From Polycladidibacter hongkongensis (GTDB taxonomy: Bacteria; Pseudomonadota; Alphaproteobacteria; Rhizobiales; Stappiaceae): a DNA stretch of 64,000 nt. The position numbers and the translations under genes are program-made. The notes beneath the pieces are model-generated. The model was given only the letters and a program-made list of their open reading frames with translations, was not told where the DNA came from and searched no databases. Shown here one piece after another: positions 62,264-64,000 of this stretch; the stretch's first letter is position 1; the number at the start of each line of letters is the position of its first letter. Where the stretch lies: contig NZ_LLWC01000036.1 in NCBI RefSeq assembly GCF_001561995.1, positions 124,001 through 188,000 on the forward strand. Reading direction: 5' to 3'.

Positions 62264-62935
62264 TCAAGAGGTGGCAAGCTCTCGTGACGCTGTGCAGGCT
62301 GTTGATGGGTGTGCCTGCTTGCTGGCACTGGCAAGCCATGCATAGCCGCGAAAACGAGACGAAAACTCAACCTGCGCACAATGATCCGCGCAGGCAGAAC
62401 GCATCACTGAGGGCAGCTCGTAACGCGGTGTCACATGAAAGCGGCGTAGCCATGCATGCAATAGTGTTTTAAACGCGCTTGGCATGTGCTCTTGCTGGCC
62501 AAAATCCACCAGATGCAGGGTTCCACCGGGGCGAACATGCGCCCAAGCGTGAGATAAGGCTTGCTGCCATGGCGGTATCATTGACAAGGCGTAGGAAAAG
62601 AAGACGCAATCAAAATCATCATGGCCGAAAAGAGCAAACAAATCCGCACTTGCGGCGTCGCCCTTGGCTAATCTTATGCGGTGCTCAAGGCCTGCACGGG
62701 CGATGTTACCCTCCGCCAATTCCAACATGCTGCGTGAAATATCCAGCCCGTAGAACCGGGTGTCGGGATACTGCTTGGCAGCCTTGATAAGGTTTCTACC
62801 GGTGCCGCAACCGATTTCCAGCACCACTCCGCCAGCAGGCGCTTGCAGCTGCTTTATTAGCTGATCGCGCCCAAGAAGATAGTATTTGCGCGTGATATCA
62901 TAGATAAAGCGTTGATGCTTATAAATTGCATCCAT
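62264..62935 (-). CDS. btaB: Betaine-lipid N-methyltransferase BtaB
   Basis: SAM methyltransferase that adds three methyl groups to diacylglyceryl-homoserine to make the phosphorus-free membrane lipid DGTS. The N-terminus MDAIYKHQRFIYDITRKYYLLGRD is typical of BtaB. The SAM motif is VLEIGCGTGRNLI, with YGLDISRSML and VRPGGTLHLVDFG. Length 223 residues is normal. It directly follows btaA on the minus strand with a 77-base gap. The ATG at 62935 is chosen to match the family N-terminus. Confidence 0.87.
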   Translation of the reverse strand: MDAIYKHQRFIYDITRKYYLLGRDQLIKQLQAPAGGVVLEIGCGTGRNLIKAAKQYPDTRFYGLDISRSMLELAEGNIARAGLEHRIRLAKGDAASADLFALFGHDDFDCVFFSYALSMIPPWQQALSHAWAHVRPGGTLHLVDFGQQEHMPSAFKTLLHAWLRRFHVTPRYELPSVMRSACADHCAQVEFSSRFRGYAWLASASKQAHPSTACTASRELATS

Positions 62936-63012
62936 AAGTGCGGCAGTTTGATTATGCTTTTGCAACAAGGCAGATCTCCAAAAAGATGCAGCAACTTAAA
63001 ACAAATCTGGAC

Positions 63013-63999
63013 TTATGCTTTTGGCAAACGTGTATAGATATGGAAGCCGCCATAAATTGACGAGCGGTCTTGCTTGCCCAGCTGCTCGCTTTGCTGTGTT
63101 TCATAGGTCCACTGCTTTATGATGGTGTCTTCAACCCGCCCTGGCAAGAGGCTGGGCTCGGCAGCTGTTCTAAAAATAACGCGCGCTCCGGGTGCTGCCG
63201 TGCGGGTGATGTGCTGCCACAGCTCGTTAAGCTGCTGATCTGTCATCCAGTCCTGCGCATCCAACAAGACAAAGCCATGTAAGGACGCGTCCGCTTCTTT
63301 TGCCAGATGATCCGTGACCGAGCGATGCTCGACACGCACCCGGCCGACACGTTGCCTAATTGTGTCAAAATGCCGTTCTTCAAGGTAGGGAGGCAATGGC
63401 CCAGAAGGGCCAGTGGTGGAGCGCGGCGCATATCCGCGGGTAAATGCCTGCCAAGCGAAGTAATTGTCTGATACTGCGAAATCGCAGGTCAGCTTTTGCA
63501 AGCGCTGGCGCAACACTGCGGCCATATCGCCCTGCTCTGCAGCACACAGGGCTTCATATTGGGCAGGAGGAATACCAAGGCCGTAAAGCGACATTTTTTT
63601 TGAGGTCACCCAGCGGACCATGCGCTTGTCGAACAAGGGCGCGAGTGTTTTGTCAAAAAAGTTGCGCTGCTCTGCCAGTGATCGGGCTTCGACGATCTGG
63701 GAGAGATCCACGCCATAAAAGCGAGCAATTAGATGGGTGGCGCCGATGAAGTACCCCAACATGCCATGATGATATAGATCACGCGAGAACAAGGTGATGC
63801 GGCGGCGGCCTGTCCAGTCGCGAGATTGCCAGTACTGGCGTGTCTGGGCGTCAATGTTGTCTTTTAAAAATCGGTTGTATGCAGCCAAGTTGGCGACTTC
63901 ATCCGCCTCGCCAAAGAAGCGGTAGAAACTGTCGTAGTTTGGCAGATGCTTCGCGGCGCTGAGTTTTAGCTTGTTGAGGGCAATATGGGCGCGGTTCAA
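63013..63999 (-). CDS. btaA: Betaine-lipid synthase BtaA, partial (5' end outside window)
   Basis: S-adenosylmethionine:diacylglycerol 3-amino-3-carboxypropyltransferase (DUF3419 family), which makes diacylglyceryl-homoserine, the precursor of DGTS. About 328 C-terminal residues are visible, including FYRFFGEADEVANLAAYN, MVRWVTSKKMSLYGLGIPP, VSDNYFAWQAF and HGFVLLDAQDWM. Members have ~410 residues, so roughly 80-90 N-terminal residues lie outside the window. The pair btaA-btaB is usually induced by low phosphate; its promoter is not in view. Confidence 0.85.
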   Translation of the reverse strand: MNRAHIALNKLKLSAAKHLPNYDSFYRFFGEADEVANLAAYNRFLKDNIDAQTRQYWQSRDWTGRRRITLFSRDLYHHGMLGYFIGATHLIARFYGVDLSQIVEARSLAEQRNFFDKTLAPLFDKRMVRWVTSKKMSLYGLGIPPAQYEALCAAEQGDMAAVLRQRLQKLTCDFAVSDNYFAWQAFTRGYAPRSTTGPSGPLPPYLEERHFDTIRQRVGRVRVEHRSVTDHLAKEADASLHGFVLLDAQDWMTDQQLNELWQHITRTAAPGARVIFRTAAEPSLLPGRVEDTIIKQWTYETQQSEQLGKQDRSSIYGGFHIYTRLPKA

Positions 64000-64000
64000 A

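Noticed and set aside
61413-62339. 308-codon minus-strand frame opposite the exported unknown protein
   Set aside because: Composition rich in Arg, Cys and His, typical of a shadow. The plus-strand protein has a signal peptide and a conserved-looking domain.
1-64000. tRNA, rRNA, CRISPR, insertion sequence or prophage
   Set aside because: No tRNA-like TψC signature (GTTCGANTC) with cloverleaf arms, no regular repeat array, no transposase or phage protein and no long direct or inverted terminal repeats were found by reading.

Overview
The window reads as ordinary chromosome of an alphaproteobacterium, most likely order Hyphomicrobiales (Rhizobiales). Pointers are a GcrA cell-cycle regulator, a rhizobial-type phoR-pstSCAB-phoU-phoB cluster, a RibBX-type riboflavin protein, a TIGR02301-family protein, a BtaA/BtaB betaine-lipid pair and a 6S-like RNA with the alphaproteobacterial 3' signature. 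No rRNA, tRNA, CRISPR array, insertion sequence or prophage gene was seen. I could not place it below the order.

Layout. 0-8 kb: 3' part of a betaine aldehyde dehydrogenase, a ceramidase-family membrane protein with a DUF1810 protein, a hydratase/FAH-type enzyme, a large membrane glycosyltransferase divergent from an orphan periplasmic binding protein, a fatty acid hydroxylase and a hydrolase. 8-12.6 kb: argD-argF-hslO, with gcrA divergent. 12.7-20.8 kb: phosphate-starvation signalling and high-affinity phosphate uptake on the minus strand, with a three-unit Pho box in front of pstS. 21-26 kb: SRPBCC protein and a sitABCD-type Mn/Fe ABC transporter with Mur-like and Irr-like operator sequences. 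26-34 kb: MBL hydrolase, MalY-type PLP enzyme followed by a candidate regulated sRNA, DUF1499, HAD phosphatase, a small protein, pdxH, a lipoprotein and a DnaJ-like chaperone. 33.4-37 kb: SDR, enoyl-CoA hydratase and acyl-CoA dehydrogenase. 37-42.5 kb: tsaC, 6S-like RNA, deacetylase-family protein, xseB, a minus-strand sRNA candidate and dxs. 42.8-48.7 kb: MFS transporter, a copper-delivery cassette (DUF2946, PCuAC, SCO), tlyA and a RumA-type methyltransferase. 48.8-54.3 kb (minus): methyltransferase, ribBX, aroC, histidine phosphatase and fabI. 54.4-64 kb: FAD oxidase, ABC-F protein, SRAP protein, Nudix hydrolase, several conserved unknowns, LysE exporter, and btaB with partial btaA.

How the parts fit. 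Phosphate is the clearest theme. PhoR/PhoB, PhoU and PstSCAB sense and import phosphate, and BtaA/BtaB make a phosphorus-free betaine lipid, a common companion response to phosphate limitation. Metal handling is the second theme: Mn/Fe import, and copper delivery to a respiratory oxidase.

No obviously new multi-gene system is present. The most unusual items are non-coding or architectural: a promoter/operator/three-hairpin unit at 28.1-28.3 kb, an orphan minus-strand terminator with adjoining stem-loop at 40.2-40.3 kb, a hairpin in the argD leader, a PstA with a long predicted coiled-coil periplasmic insert, and a RibBX with an N-terminal helix-turn-helix-like extension. Every family assignment here comes from reading motifs by eye; no database search was run.
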